Assembly: GCA_028622995.1 (NCBI GenBank)
Contig: JAJQJQ010000063.1
Span: 62,001 to 126,000, forward strand
Source of the DNA: Panagrolaimus kolymaensis
Taxonomy: Eukaryota > Nematoda > Chromadorea > Rhabditida > Panagrolaimidae
DNA: 64,000 bases
Direction of reading: 5' to 3'
Each line of letters starts with the position of its first letter. Position 1 is the first letter of the stretch. Position numbers and translations under genes: made by a program. The notes under the pieces are model-generated. The model was not told the origin of the DNA, ran no database searches, and was given only the letters and a program-made list of their open reading frames with translations. Positions 13,530 to 25,257 of the stretch are shown here, piece by piece.

Positions 13530-14666
13530 TTACATTTGTAAGAAATTGATAAAAGCCATATACATGTCTCCTTTTTCCACACCTTTTCTCTCAATATAAC
13601 AATGCTTACATCCAACATCTTCCCATTTACCTCCACAACTTTGAACATCTTTATATTTTCCTGCTCCATCTAAAATAAGAGAAAATTTACCATAATCTGG
13701 TTTTGTACCAAATCGAATAATTGCAGTGCTATGAGATTTAAGTTTAATCTAAAAAAAATTGATGGGATAAAAATTTTTAATTTGTAAATTTTTTTTCTAA
13801 TATGTAAATTTTTTAAAACCTACTCTTAGTTCTTCTGCGCAAGCTCGACTCCATTCAGATTGGGTTGGAAAACTCATGGTATCCAATTTATCAGCGATTT
13901 CTTTAATTTCTGGAATTTTTGAACAATTTGATGTGTATCCCTCATTTAAGCCATAGTTTTTTGTTTCCAAATCTAAAATTGAAAGTTATAAAAAATTTGC
14001 ATTTTAAATTGTAAAAACTCACTAGCATAATTAATATATTTGGAAAAATGCTATTTTAACGAAAGTTTAAATTTTGGTTCTTTATTTTGTTTTAAAGTTT
14101 TAAAAAAATATTTCATTATTTTGCTAATTTTAAAGTAACCAAAAAATCCATCGATTGTAGACTTTGTTGTTGTTGTTTCATTTAATGGAATCCTAGGAAT
14201 CATAGCTAATGAAAAATTTTGGCCTATTTCACATCCTTTAGCTTCATGCTCTGCATAATATAAAAGGGCTAAAAATTCAATAGAACCACCATAAAATTCA
14301 CCATAAAATGCTTCATCAATTTCACCATAATCTAAAGCGCTTTCATTTGCAACCAGAGTGCTTACGAACATGGGATTCGATGGATCTTTCTATAAAAATC
14401 TTTTTAAATATAGTAATAATTTTGACAGGGAAATTTTTTACCATTAAATCATGAGAAATAAATTTCACAAGATCTCGAAAATCTGCGGATGGATGGTCTT
14501 TTTTAGCTTTATCATAATATTTTTTCCAAAATGCAATATCACCATCACAATAGCCAGCAGCTCCATCTGTTTGTTGCATTTCATAAAAACTTGGGATATT
14601 TGCAAAAAATACAAATACAGCCAAGAAAAGGCTTAGAAAAATGGTAGCGACCGCTACCTTCAACAT
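13530..14666 (-). CDS. Secreted protein of unknown family, four exons, one in-frame stop
   Basis: Proposed exons on the minus strand are 14666-14442, 14389-14023, 13972-13824 and 13748-13530. All introns are GT...AG and the joined length is 960 nt, an exact multiple of three (319 residues). The start at 14666 was chosen because it opens a strongly hydrophobic segment of about 20 residues (LFLAVFVFF near residue 13), a good secretion signal or signal anchor. The rest is soluble, with Cys residues clustered near the C-terminus (CGG...GCKHC). The domain is not recognised. Exon 2 contains a TAG at 14053-14051, codon 188; the frame is otherwise open on both sides and no GT...AG choice I tried removes it. 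The gene may therefore be a recent pseudogene, an allele with a nonsense change, or end at 187 residues. A GC-rich hairpin lies just upstream of the ATG. Confidence 0.55.
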
Positions 14667-14674
14667 GTTGTTTG

Positions 14675-14737
14675 GGGCCAGCCAGAGCATGCAGCACGAT
14701 CGCGAAGCGATCGTGCTGCATGCGATACAGCTGGCCC
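14675..14737. repeat. GC-rich perfect hairpin next to a start codon
   Basis: An inner 17-bp perfect inverted repeat, GCATGCAGCACGATCGC, is separated from its complement (14707-14723) by GAA. It is enclosed by a second stem, GGGCCAGC (14675-14682) with GCTGGCCC (14730-14737). The whole stands out as GC-rich in AT-rich surroundings and lies about 9 bp upstream of the proposed ATG of the minus-strand gene. A further small palindrome, GTAGCG-AC-CGCTAC (14644-14657), lies inside the signal-peptide codons. It could be a tiny inserted foldback or an RNA hairpin in the 5' UTR. Confidence 0.8.
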
Positions 14738-15020
14738 AAGTTGGGTCGGGACTTAGGGAGCGCAAGATCTCTTTTTTTTTCAACTAGCTTAATCATGTTT
14801 TTATGTTTATTAACTATGGCTGAAATTTGGTATACTTATGAGTGCCCATCTATATATTATATCTGTAAAGAAATCCAAAAAAAAAACTTTATTAGATCGA
14901 GATTTTTGACTAAAAATGTGTCCAAAAAAAAATGTCTGTTTGTTTGTCGTTCCGTTACAATTCTTAGAACGAAAATGTCTCAATCGAAAAAGGAAAGAAA
15001 AAGTGCATATTTTGAATTTA

Positions 15021-16239
15021 TTGGGATGTTCGGAAAGTCCTGATCGCTACTGAATCGGTTCGCCAACTATGAATATGAAAGCTTTTAAAATGCGGTTTGC
15101 TGACGTTTGTAGACCCAATAAATGTGCTTTCAACGATAGAAATAGGTTTAGATACAATCTGAATAATTTTGGAGTTTTAAGCCATTTAATGATTAAGATG
15201 CCAATTCTCAACCCAACAAACTCTTAATTCGCTTTTGAAAAATTTGAAATTGACTTGAAATCGCTAAAAAACATTAAAATTAAGAATTTTACAAATTATT
15301 TAACAAAAATACATTAATATCTTTGGAAAAAATATGAATTTTTTAAGCCATCTTTAGCTTGGATGGAGCAACATGGCTATGTTGCTAAAAAATGAGTGTT
15401 TTGCCTATGTTTTGTTTATTTTTATGCTATATTTAGCTTTAAAAGGATGCTTTATAATTATTCTAAAAGTTTTGAATCAAATCTTAGGCAATAACCTTAT
15501 TTTTGATAGCCATTTTGATATATCCATCATACAGAGCTATATAGAGCATAAAATGGTCGGTATATCTTTGCCATTTTCTTTCAATTTTTTTGGCTAGTTT
15601 TTGCTATTCTTTTGCTAAAAACCCTCTATTTATAGAACAAAAATAGTTGAAATTATTACAAAAAATGGAATGAAATTGGCAAAAATGGATCATCCATTTT
15701 ATGCTATATATGGCTCTCTGTATGTCTGTATATGGTGGATACACCATAATGGCTAAAAAAAAATTAACTTCTTTATGTTCTGTTGATTCAAAATTTTTAG
15801 AATAACTATAAAATAACTAGTAAATGCTAAATAAATCAAAAAATAACAATTACATTGGCCAAACACTCATTTTTAGCAACATAGCCATGTTGCTCCATCT
15901 CAGCTAAAGATGGCTAAAAAAATGTTGATTTCTTTCAGGGATATGGATTTAATTTTGTTAATTCAAATGTAAAAATATTGGATTTCATGTTTTCTAGCAA
16001 TTTCAAATCAAATTCAAATTGTCGCAGGCGAAATAAAAGTCTGTTCGGTTGAAAATTGGCATTTTAATAATTAAATGGCTTAGAAGTCCAAAATTATCCA
16101 CATAGTATCTAAACCTGTTTCACTCGTCGAAAGCATAATTATTGGGTCTACAAACATCCGCAAATCCCATTTTAAAAGCACTCATCCTCATAGTTGGCCA
16201 ACAGATTATGTCGCGGTCAGGACTTTCCGAACAACCCAA
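15021..16239. mobile_element. Mariner-type foldback element, non-autonomous
   Basis: The ends read TTGGG(A/T)TGTTCGGAAAG and its inverse, flanked on both sides by TA (15019-15020 and 16240-16241), as for Tc1/mariner insertions. The whole 1219 bp folds back on itself. Left-arm blocks such as the GGAGCAACATGGCTATG stretch (15366 onward) recur inverted near 15885, and inner blocks around 15500-15560 recur inverted near 15680-15750, so the centre is near 15630. No transposase frame exists. The arms are diverged, suggesting an older insertion or an inverted dimer of a shorter MITE. Confidence 0.8.
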
Positions 16240-16241
16240 TA

Positions 16242-17732
16242 TTTTTTTTACAAATGGTTGAAGACCGCTGATATTAATAATTTTTTTAGTCGGATGAAGT
16301 TTATTTATAGTAACTCCTTTTGTTAATGTAATAATAATTATAAATAAACAATGTAGGATGTTAACTAGAAATTTTAAAAATATTGGTATTTGTTTTTTTG
16401 CATTTGAAACGACAAATATTTGTTGTTTCTAAATCTTTGAAATAAATTTAGGAGTTTTTTTGAGGTCACAATTCTTTATCTAAAAACTGATGTTCCATTT
16501 CTTTATATTTAGCAGGTCCCCGTATTTTCCCAAATTTTCACATTTTTCCCTTTATTAAAAATCCTGATATTATTTTCTGAGAGTTATTTTTTGAAGCTAA
16601 TTTAGCGCTGCTTTTCTTAAATAAGAATTAATTTTTAATCATATTTAACTTATTTGCAGGCGGTTTTTATGCATTTAAACGTTAATGCTTTTATCCATAA
16701 AACAAAGAAAAGAATAAATTATGGAGTGTTAGGAATTTTTACTAATTCAAAGTTCCTGGTACATATCATTTTATTCAGATTAAAATATTTTAATTAATGC
16801 ATTGAAATCATTTTCTTTATTATCTTTAGAAGTGGGAAAAAATAAAATTTAATCGAATTTTGCGGCCGATTATGTTTTTCGAACATCTCAAATATCCAAA
16901 CATATTTTTGAATGGATTACGAGGAGTTAAATTAAAAGTTACAAAACAAAAAAGTTTAAAGTAAAAATTTAAAAAATTTGTGACACGTAGTAAACTATGT
17001 TTTTCTAATGTGGTTGGATTAGTATTTGATAAGGCTATTCCATAGCAAACCTAACTAAAAATATAGAACATTTTAAAAAACGATGATTCAATTTTCATTC
17101 TACGTATATGCGAGGAGAAAAAGTAGAAAAAGTTTCTTTCGCCCGAAGGGCGAAAGAGTTTTTCGCTTTTTCCGAGCTTTAATTTCCAATATTTAGTAGT
17201 AAATTTTAGGTTTTTAAAGGAATTATTTTTACTGTAAAAGTTAAAAGTAAAACGTCCCCGTTATTTCGCATGTATTTTTTTTTGTCATTAATGAAGTGAA
17301 ATTCGTTCAAGTGTCTTTAATGAAATAAAGATTAGGATTACTAAAATTTGAATTGATATTGTTGCAAACGCAAAATATCAAGGTGAAATTGAATTTTTTT
17401 TAACTACAAACTCTTTGGCCGTTGTAAAATTAATTTGGAAATTTTAATAAAGCTGGGGTTATTTATAAAAATGCTTTGCATTAATTTTTTTTCTTATACA
17501 AATTCAAGATTTTTCCCATGCTACAAATTTTTACTTTCAACTTCTCCATTTGGCCAGATAGTACCGTCAGGTACTTCTTGCGAAGTATTATTTTATCCAG
17601 AGTTTATTGTTTTTTGATTTTATCTTTTTAAAATACTAATACAATTGTCAAGCGCCTTCTTTTTTTTAAATTTGGTATTGAGATTTCAAATTTACTGGTA
17701 TAAATCTCTTCGAGCTCAATAAAAGAATGGAA
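16242..17732. other. Intergenic, with one perfect hairpin
   Basis: No supported gene. A perfect 9-bp stem, CTTTCGCCC / GGGCGAAAG with a GAA loop, sits at 17136-17156 in otherwise AT-rich sequence. The open frame at 17435-17617 lacks any recognisable domain and is not called. Confidence 0.5.
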
Positions 17733-18571
17733 ATCATAACTATTACAAGGCTAAAAGCCTAAAAAAGGGGGAAGTTGAGTCTTGAGTCAATAAAAGCATG
17801 GAAATCATGAAAAGTTTGAGTCAATAAAAGTATGGAAATCTCAAAGATTCAAGCCGACTCAACTTCGCGCCCCAAAAAAAATTTTGCACCTCATTTTATT
17901 TTTGCTATAAATTTTTACATTTACTATTGTTTTAAATAAAATATAGCCAAAATATTTTCTTAATACTTAGTTCCTAATTTCGCATTAATCGACCTGTTAA
18001 TTTCTCTTTTTCCTCCTTTTTTAAATTTTTCTGACGATACTAACTTTTCTTTAATGCTGTGATAACGTTTATTAATTAAAGTATTTTATTTTACTTTTAA
18101 CTTTTTTAAATATATTTAAAATAAATAGCTCCCAAAAACATATTTCGACATCAAAAAATAATTTTTTCTGTTTTTGTTAAACTTTTTGTCGCTACTTGAA
18201 GTTTCATTTTTATCGTCATCTGAACTCTTTTTGACTTTTTTCTTAACCTATAATAAATAAAAGTTTACAAATATGTTCAAACAATTTATTCATTACCTCT
18301 CGTTATTCAATATAACAACTTTTTTTCAATGTTTTCTTAACACGAAGCTTGTGACCAAACAATTACCTCGATGTAAAGAAAAAAAATCACATTAAATCAA
18401 TCTTCTCTTTTTTATCTAAAAATTTTTTTTGGGGCGCGAAGTTGAGTCGGCTTGAATCTTTGAGATTTCCATACTTTTATTGACTCAAACTTTTCATGAT
18501 TTCCATGCTTTTATTGACTCAAGACTCAACTTCCCCCTTTTTTAGGCTTTTAGCCTTGTAATAGTTATGAT
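17733..18571. mobile_element. Foldback/MITE with about 150-bp inverted repeats
   Basis: Positions 17733-17886 are repeated inverted at 18418-18571 with very high identity. The arms begin ATCATAACTATTACAAGG and include two direct copies of a GAGTCAATAAAAG(C/T)ATGGAAATC word; a third, related copy lies just outside the left end (17714-17738). The interior is AT-rich and has no long frame. No clear target duplication could be fixed, so the superfamily is left open. A related sequence lies at about 49724-49830. Confidence 0.75.
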
Positions 18572-20200
18572 GTTGCTTTAGATCTGAAATTCGTTTTCAT
18601 ACATTAACAGACTATTATTTTTTTGACCCGCCATGAATTTCGGCAAAGCATTAACATAATTTTTTTTAAATTTTTTATAGAAATCTTATTTAAAAGTTCT
18701 TGTTATAAAAAAAGGAAGAAAATAAATATTTTTCTTGGCCAAATAAAAAATGCCACCAAAAACGCGGGAGAAAAAAAGAACAATACTAAAATTGAGCTCA
18801 CAAAAAAATGCCAATCAATGATTGCAAAAAGGAGTAGGTGAAGTTCAAGACGATGGCAAAACTAACAGACAAACAATAAAATATTTGCATACCGATGGAC
18901 TCTGTTCAATCATTGGAATCCCTGTGTATTTTTTTATGTGTGGATCAAAAAATGAGCAGTCAGGTCAGGAATTATGCAACGCTAAATATCTGCTGGAAAA
19001 AAAAGAGCCAATTCTTTATTTTTGACGACTCCACCACGCCATCGATCGACACAGAAAAAACACACACAATAATTGCTTCTTTTTTTTCATAATTTTTCTT
19101 TTTTGCATTTTTTTCTTATATTTGAAAATTTTAATTTTCCTTTTTTTGTTTAATTATTACGGTGGAGCAATGTCTCTTGTAGGGTTCATTGGAAGAATGT
19201 AAAATTAGAATATTTTCAAAATTCACTTTTAAAAAAAAATTGAAGTAGTTGATAACTCGGCAAAACGAATAGCGCCTTGGAATCTTTCAATTTAAACCTC
19301 CGGAATCACTTCAGCCACCCTCACCCACGAATGATGCTGTAGATCTCGCAAATCAATAAAAAAAAATTTAATAATGATTAAAATTTATGTTTTCAAATAA
19401 ATTGTAAATTTATGTGTTAAGTCTTTGTTTATTTTTATTCTTTAAAGCTAGCAGATGCGATAGATATTTAACTAAACCTTACATTTAAATTATAAAAAAA
19501 AATTTATAGCAAAACCAAAACAGCAATTTTCAAACCGGAAAAAAACATGTTGACTTTCGCAGCGGAGGAGGTCGATGACGACAAACGCAAAAAGAAATAG
19601 AGAAAAAGACAAATGTCAATAAAATCATTTCATTTGTCGTCATTGATTTTTGTTATTTTTTTTATCACGGTCTTGCTTTAAATATTTTATCCATTTTTTT
19701 TGTTTTTTTATAAATAAAAAATTGTTATAGCAAAACTCAAAGTTTTTAATTTGATCATTCAATATTTATTTACCCATTTATTTCTTTTTCCAAACATAGG
19801 AATTAAACAGTACTGTTAACGATTGATTGGGCCAAAAAATATATAATAAAAACGACATTCGGAAATTATCAGAATGTACAAGAAATAATTAAAAAATAAA
19901 ATGGTTAACTGAAAATATCCAACAATGCTCCGAAAAAAGTTGAAAAAATATGAAAGATGTTTTTAGTGAATTTCACTTTAAAAAATCGAAAAATAATAGT
20001 TTTGTTACTCTTGTCAAATCAAAGTAGAGATATTTTAATTCTTTATTTTATTTAATCAACGAATTAAGGTCTAAAATTTTAATACTAAACTTGAAAACAA
20101 AATCATAAAAAAATTTTTTTTTAAATATTGCTTAAAAAAAGAAAGGAACGTTTTGATATAAAAAAAACACCGTTGAACCTTGTTGACAGACTGAAAAAAG
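18572..20200. other. Intergenic, no supported gene
   Basis: AT-rich sequence. Open frames at 18623-18841, 18822-19025 and 18895-19092 overlap in different frames and show no domain, so none is called. A short GC-richer strip near 19285-19350 is unexplained. Confidence 0.4.
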
Positions 20201-20560
20201 AGAAAACACATTTCAAATAAATGGTTGCGGCCTTTTTTTCAAGCAAAAAAAAAATGGAAGGATGTACATCAATCACATTGTATCTCCATTCTTACATAGA
20301 AAAAATTTCATCGATTGCTTTTCATTTTTATATTTGTGTTTCTTTTTTTGAATATTTTAAAATATTTTTTTTTATAAAAGTCTATGATCAAAAAATTTCT
20401 AAATTTCTTAGTTAAATGCAATTTCTTTAAATATTTAAGGTTGCATTTTTTCATATTATTCTTTGAAATAAAATATGTAAAATAATATAGAATTGTTAAA
20501 AGGGGTATTAATTCAAAATCTCGCTAACTGTTTAAACATATGATAAAATAAAATTGCAAA

Positions 20561-20580
20561 CAACCTTTGGGTTGTGATAA
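20561..20580 (+). repeat. CAACCTTTGGGTTG hairpin, copy 1
   Basis: Exact CAACCTTTGGGTTGTGATAA word with an ACAACC/GGTTGT stem and TTTG loop. It lies about 214 bp after the TTTGAATATTTTAA word at 20347. Confidence 0.75.
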
Positions 20581-21299
20581 TCCAAGAAAAAAAGAATAAA
20601 ATTTAAAAAATTTGTTTTTTGTGAAAAACATATGAATGAGCTAAGCAAAATGATAAAGATAACTATTTGAGTCTTTGAATTACAAAGAAAAGATCGATGC
20701 CTGAAATTTCAAAACTGAGACATTGTCTTTTCTCATTTTGTTTGAAAAAATTAATTGAAATCTGAAAGATAAACCAAACATTATTTGAAGGCTCATTGAG
20801 CCAAAGAAAAAATATCGTAAAAAGTATCCCGATCATTAACAATTAATTTATTTTTTATTAATGTGAAGATTTCTATGTTCCAGATGTCATTAATTTTATA
20901 TAAACCAAATGAGGAATTTATTTTAAATCTTTTTTCACTTTTGATATGTAAAAATTTATTATTTTATCCTTTTTAAATTGTTTGTGCTTCCCTATATAGT
21001 GTTTAATTACTCATTTTTTGTACTGTGATGTCAACCAGCGTATTTTAAAAGAATATAAACACATGAACTAAAACAAAATATGTTGTTTAATTAGAACTTT
21101 TTCATTCATCCAAGAGTTAATATATTAGTAATTATTACTAACCTTTTTTCATAGAAAAACACACACGAAGAAAAAAAATAAGTAAAATTAAATATTCAAA
21201 AAAATCCAACTTTCATCTTTTTTTTGTTTGATAAAATAAATACTTTTTTCAAAAAAGCAGAGAAAAAAGAAATAGGGAGAAGAACGATTTGTTGGTTAA

Positions 21300-21543
21300 A
21301 GGGAGTGTCCCAAACGATGAGAAAACCCTTACAGCGGGTGTTCCTAGCCCGAAAGTTTTTCTTCACTGTCTCAAAGTCTTACAAAGTTTTACAAAGTTTT
21401 TTCAAAAGCTTACGAAATTTTCTCAAAATGCTACAAAAAGCTACAAAAATCCGTAGCACTTTGTAAGCTTTTGAGACAATGAAACTTTCGGGCTAGGAAC
21501 ACCCGTCGTAGTAAAATTATTCTCATCGTTTGGGACACTCCCT
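21300..21543. mobile_element. TTAA-flanked MITE (piggyBac-like)
   Basis: A 244-bp element with inverted repeats of about 85 bp beginning AGGGAGTGTCCCAAACGATG, flanked on both sides by TTAA (21296-21299 and 21544-21547). The paralogous sequence at about 26470-26480 reads straight through as GGTTAGGGGACGACC, which gives the unoccupied site. A TTAA target duplication is the hallmark of piggyBac-type elements; the family assignment is inference from that. No coding capacity. Confidence 0.8.
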
Positions 21544-22025
21544 TTAACGGACGACCAAAAACTTGAACTTTGTGTTGGCTGACAAAGAAAAAACAGAAAG
21601 CGCACTTCCGGCGGGTGGTGGTTGTCCTCTTCCATCCTCCTTTTCAAAGCCATGCAAAAAAATGGAAGGACATACAAGCAAGCAATGGCCAAAACGAACC
21701 AAGGTCAACCACTTTCTCTTTTAGTCGAGAAACTAAATAACTCATTGATTGCTTTTTTTTCTCGTTTTTGTTTTGTAACGCTTCTTTTTTTATGCGTCGT
21801 TTATTTTTTGAATGTTTTAAACAAGAATTTTTTAATTTTTTTTTGTAAGAAAGTTTTTAAAATTTTTGTTTAGTAAAATCCGATTTTTAAAATTGGTTTC
21901 AAAGCAACCATTTTTTATTGCTTAATGGAGTAAAAATTTTTAGAAAAAGGTTAAATAAAATTTAGAAAGCTTCTCGGAGCCTCAGACTGGAAAGAGCAAG
22001 AATTTGAAATAAAAAACCTTGCTAA

Positions 22026-22045
22026 CAACCTTTGGGTTGTGATAA
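22026..22045 (+). repeat. CAACCTTTGGGTTG hairpin, copy 2
   Basis: The same 20-bp word and stem, about 219 bp after the GAATGTTTTAA word at 21807. Confidence 0.75.
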
Positions 22046-22844
22046 TCATAAATTTTAAAAAATATGAAAGTGTTTGAATATTTGCGAAAACCATTATGAA
22101 GAGCTCGTTAAAAGTAGAGATAAAAAAGAGAGACAAAATTCCAATTTAAAAAACCCAAAAAAGAAAAAAATGATAGCATTCTATGAACTTTAGAAAAAAA
22201 GCACTTTTTATTTTTACAACCAAAGTGAAATAAATGGAAAATTTCAAAACACAAACATCGCAGATTTCTATTGCGCTAGCAAAAATGGAATAATTATGTG
22301 TAAGATTTTTTCTTTTTTCTTTTTTCAACCTTTGACTCATTTTTGCGACGCCAAGGAAGTGCTTTTGTTTTTGGACGGCTTTCGAAATGCGCCTATCTTT
22401 CTTTTTTACGCGTATGTTTCATTAAAATATTTTTTGAGTGTCAGTTTTTTGCTTTGTTTTTGAATATTTTAACCATTTTTTCTGAGTTTTTTTATACCAA
22501 GTTTTAAATAAATAGCATAAGAAAATTAACCAATCATTAAAACAAAATTATGGCTTTGATAATTTTTTTAAAATTCGATATAGAATTGAAATAATTTTAC
22601 AAAACAATCAAAGGAACTATTTTTGTTTTTGGATCAACAAATTCACACCTTTATCAAAGCGTGTTATTATCCATCATAGTTGGAAAATTTTAGTAAGAGC
22701 TGGTCAGTCTTCTTGAAGCGATTTGTTTTGCTTATTCAGTCATATTTGCAATTTTGCAATGTTACACATTTTTTAAATATTTTTTCCCACTCAATGGTTT
22801 TTATGGGTTCTTTCTTTTTTTTTTGCGCGGCAATAAAAATTTTT

Positions 22845-23080
22845 TTCTTTCTTTCTGCTTACATTTTTTTTCTTTGTAAAAAAAGCATGAATGAAGCAAC
22901 AATAAAAAAAGTGGGATAGGTTTCCTTTTACTTTCTGAAGCAACAGCTCTTTTATTACCTTATTTTTTTAACGAAAAAAAGTGAGCATTCGTTTATTTTT
23001 TCTTATTTTTGCAATCACACAATTTTGCTGCAAAGGAATAAATGCTTTTTGAATATTTAAAAGTTTATTGTTTTCTTTCT
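22845..23080 (+). repeat. Direct duplication, copy A
   Basis: The segment from the TTTCTTTCTGCTTACATT block through GCTGCAAAGGAATAAATGC and GAATATTTAAAAG recurs in direct orientation at 24060-24296 with small differences, about 1.2 kb downstream. It is non-coding. Confidence 0.75.
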
Positions 23081-23233
23081 TTTTTTTTATTAAAAGTTTT
23101 ATTTTAATATTATTCATAGAAATCCTTTTAAGTGAAATGACAAATTTATTCTACAGGTTAGAAAAATTAAATCTGAAATTGAATAAACAAAAAATTGGAT
23201 AAATGAAATGCGAAGACAAGAAATGCTATGTAA

Positions 23234-23293
23234 AAATGACAATGTTGATATTAAAACTGAAAAAATGACAATGTTGATATTAAAATTGAAAAA
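23234..23293 (+). repeat. Two-unit tandem repeat of about 29 bp
   Basis: AAAATGACAATGTTGATATT followed by AAAA(C/T)TGAA occurs twice head to tail, with one difference. Confidence 0.85.
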
Positions 23294-24059
23294 ATGATTA
23301 AATCTCAATTATTATATTTAGTGATAATTTTGTGAAAGTTTAATAGAAGATATTATCAATGAAGAAATAATTAAACACATTATGATCAACCACTTAAATA
23401 TATACATTCAAGAATTTTACAAGCAAATAATTTTTGTGCAATAAATTGTTTAAAAAAATAAATACAATAGATGATGAGGAAAAAAACCTCAAAAATTTCA
23501 AAACATCAAAACGAAATGCTTTAATACTATTTCTTTGACAAGCGGAAAAAAGTAAACAACAAAAAATTGAAAATAAGGTTGCTTGTATTTCTTTATATGT
23601 TTTTTTGGTGCCAAGTTAAAAAATGAATTTAAAAAACTGTCAATTGGTTAGTTGGATGAAAAATCACTCCTTTAAAAATACCTACAAAAAAGATAACAGT
23701 GGATTTTTTTAATAATTTTTTTGTAACTTCAAAAAATGCATTTTGGCTTCACTTTGCTATGAAATAAAGTTATCGTTGTTTGGATTATTGTCGTTGGTTT
23801 CAATAAATTTGGCTTTCATTGTTTTTTATTTATTTGTAGTCTAGTTTAAAGAAAGAACTCCTCATTTGTAGGGTTTCATGCTTCTTTCATTTTTGCCATT
23901 TTTCTTAGCGCGCAGCATTTTTCGTTGTTCACTTTTTTTGTGTCCGAAGATGGTCGGTCAAACAATGGAAAAAATTTAATGTGTCAGTTTTTTTTTTGAA
24001 CATTGAGCAACTCTCCTTTTTTTGCCAAAGAAAAAAAAAGTAAGCATTCGTTCATTTTC

Positions 24060-24296
24060 CATTCTTTCTTCCTGCTTACATTTTTTTCCCTTGGAAAAAA
24101 AGCTTGAATGAAGGAACAACAAAGAAAGAGGGAGAGGTTTCTTTTTTCCCAAGCAACACCTCTTCTTTTTTTTACCTTATTTTTTGAACAAAAAAATAAA
24201 TGAGCATTCGTGTTTTCTTATTTTTGCATTCATAGAAATTTGCTGCAAAGGAATAAATGCTTTTTGAATATTTAAAAGTTTATTGTTTTCTTTGTT
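24060..24296 (+). repeat. Direct duplication, copy B
   Basis: Second copy of the 22845-23080 segment. The best preserved part is GCTGCAAAGGAATAAATGC followed by TTTTTGAATATTTAAAAG. Confidence 0.75.
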
Positions 24297-24329
24297 TTTT
24301 TTGTTTTTTAAATTAAAATTTTAATTTTA

Positions 24330-24680
24330 AAAAATATATTAGATTTACATAATCCAAAAGTAATCAGATCAAAAACATCCATGGTTTCAAACTTTGTCCC
24401 AGCAATATCAGAATATATAAATTTTTTAATTATCGATGAAGGTGGACTTCTTTATCAATCATCACATGATTCCATAACTGCTGAATTAGCAAATTTGAAT
24501 ACTCATTTTAAAGATTGAAAAAAATCGGATTCCTTTCCTCCAATTGGCTTGCTAAAGTTTCTTAAAAATTATGAATATCGAATTGGCTTAGAAACTTTTA
24601 AATATGGTTTGAAAAAACAATAGAATTGGTTTTTACCAATTAAGAAAAAAACATTTCGATATGATTATGAATCAAGCAAG
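24330..24680 (+). pseudogene. Decayed coding relic, unknown family
   Basis: One plus-strand frame reads a protein-like sequence (for example SEYINFLIIDEGGLLYQSS) for more than 100 codons, interrupted by single stops near 24518 and 24620. It has no start codon context, splice sites or recognisable domain. The composition is less homopolymeric than the neighbours, which is why I take it as a former coding exon. Confidence 0.35.
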
Positions 24681-24859
24681 ATGTTTCATAAGTCAAATAA
24701 ATTGACTATTACCTTATTTACCATATCTTAATTTTTGGGATCAAATGTTATTTTCGTGGGATAAAGCCGCCAAAAAATTCTTTCTCCCCTTTCATTTTTT
24801 ATATTCGATTTGAAGTCACTTATCATCATTTCCAATAAATAATGTCCCTTGTTCAATCA

Positions 24860-25020
24860 TATCAACTTCATTCTTTAATTCATTAATGCATCATTAAAAA
24901 TATGGTTCATTTACATTAAATATTGCGTAAACAATACTTAAATCATTGTTTTGGAGTGGAATAGAATACCAATTTTTTTTGTGTTCATATCCAAAGTCTT
25001 GTATTCTTTCTGCAATTTAA
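24860..25020 (-). pseudogene. Decayed minus-strand coding relic
   Basis: A minus-strand frame of about 40 codons (containing QDFGYEHKKNWYSIPLQNN) is open and then stops. Preceding and following codons shift frame. The family is not recognised. It may belong to the same relic class as the fragments at 28.4 and 29.3 kb. Confidence 0.3.
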
Positions 25021-25257
25021 TTTAATATTTTATTAAAAATATAAGTAAAGTTTTCAACTTTGTTAAAATACTGAGAAAAAAACGATGGAAAAAAAGTATT
25101 AAATTAAAATATTCAAAAAAAAGAAGAAGATTTGAAGAATTTTTTTGTAAAAACATATTTATTTTAAAAACAGAAGCAAAAAAAATTACATGAAAAAAAG
25201 AATGTTACATTTGGATAAAAAAAATTCTACTTGCTTGACTCTTGTGTTTGTTGTCGG

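Larger units (their letters stand above)
20200..22135. repeat. Non-coding duplicated segment, copy 1
   Basis: This stretch is paralogous to 25800-27100. Both share, in the same order, a CATCGATTGC word, a TTTGAATATTT boundary, the CAACCTTTGGGTTGTGATAA hairpin, an ACGACCAAAAACTTGAACT block, a CACTTCCGG..GGTGGTGG block, CATTGATTGC, GAATGTTTTAA and a second hairpin. Copy 1 is longer because of extra sequence near 20700-21160 and a TTAA-flanked MITE at 21300-21543. No protein is supported. Confidence 0.75.

Noticed and set aside
14451..15043. Plus-strand frames opposite the secreted-protein gene
   Set aside because: Antisense shadows of exon 1 and of the GC-rich hairpin.
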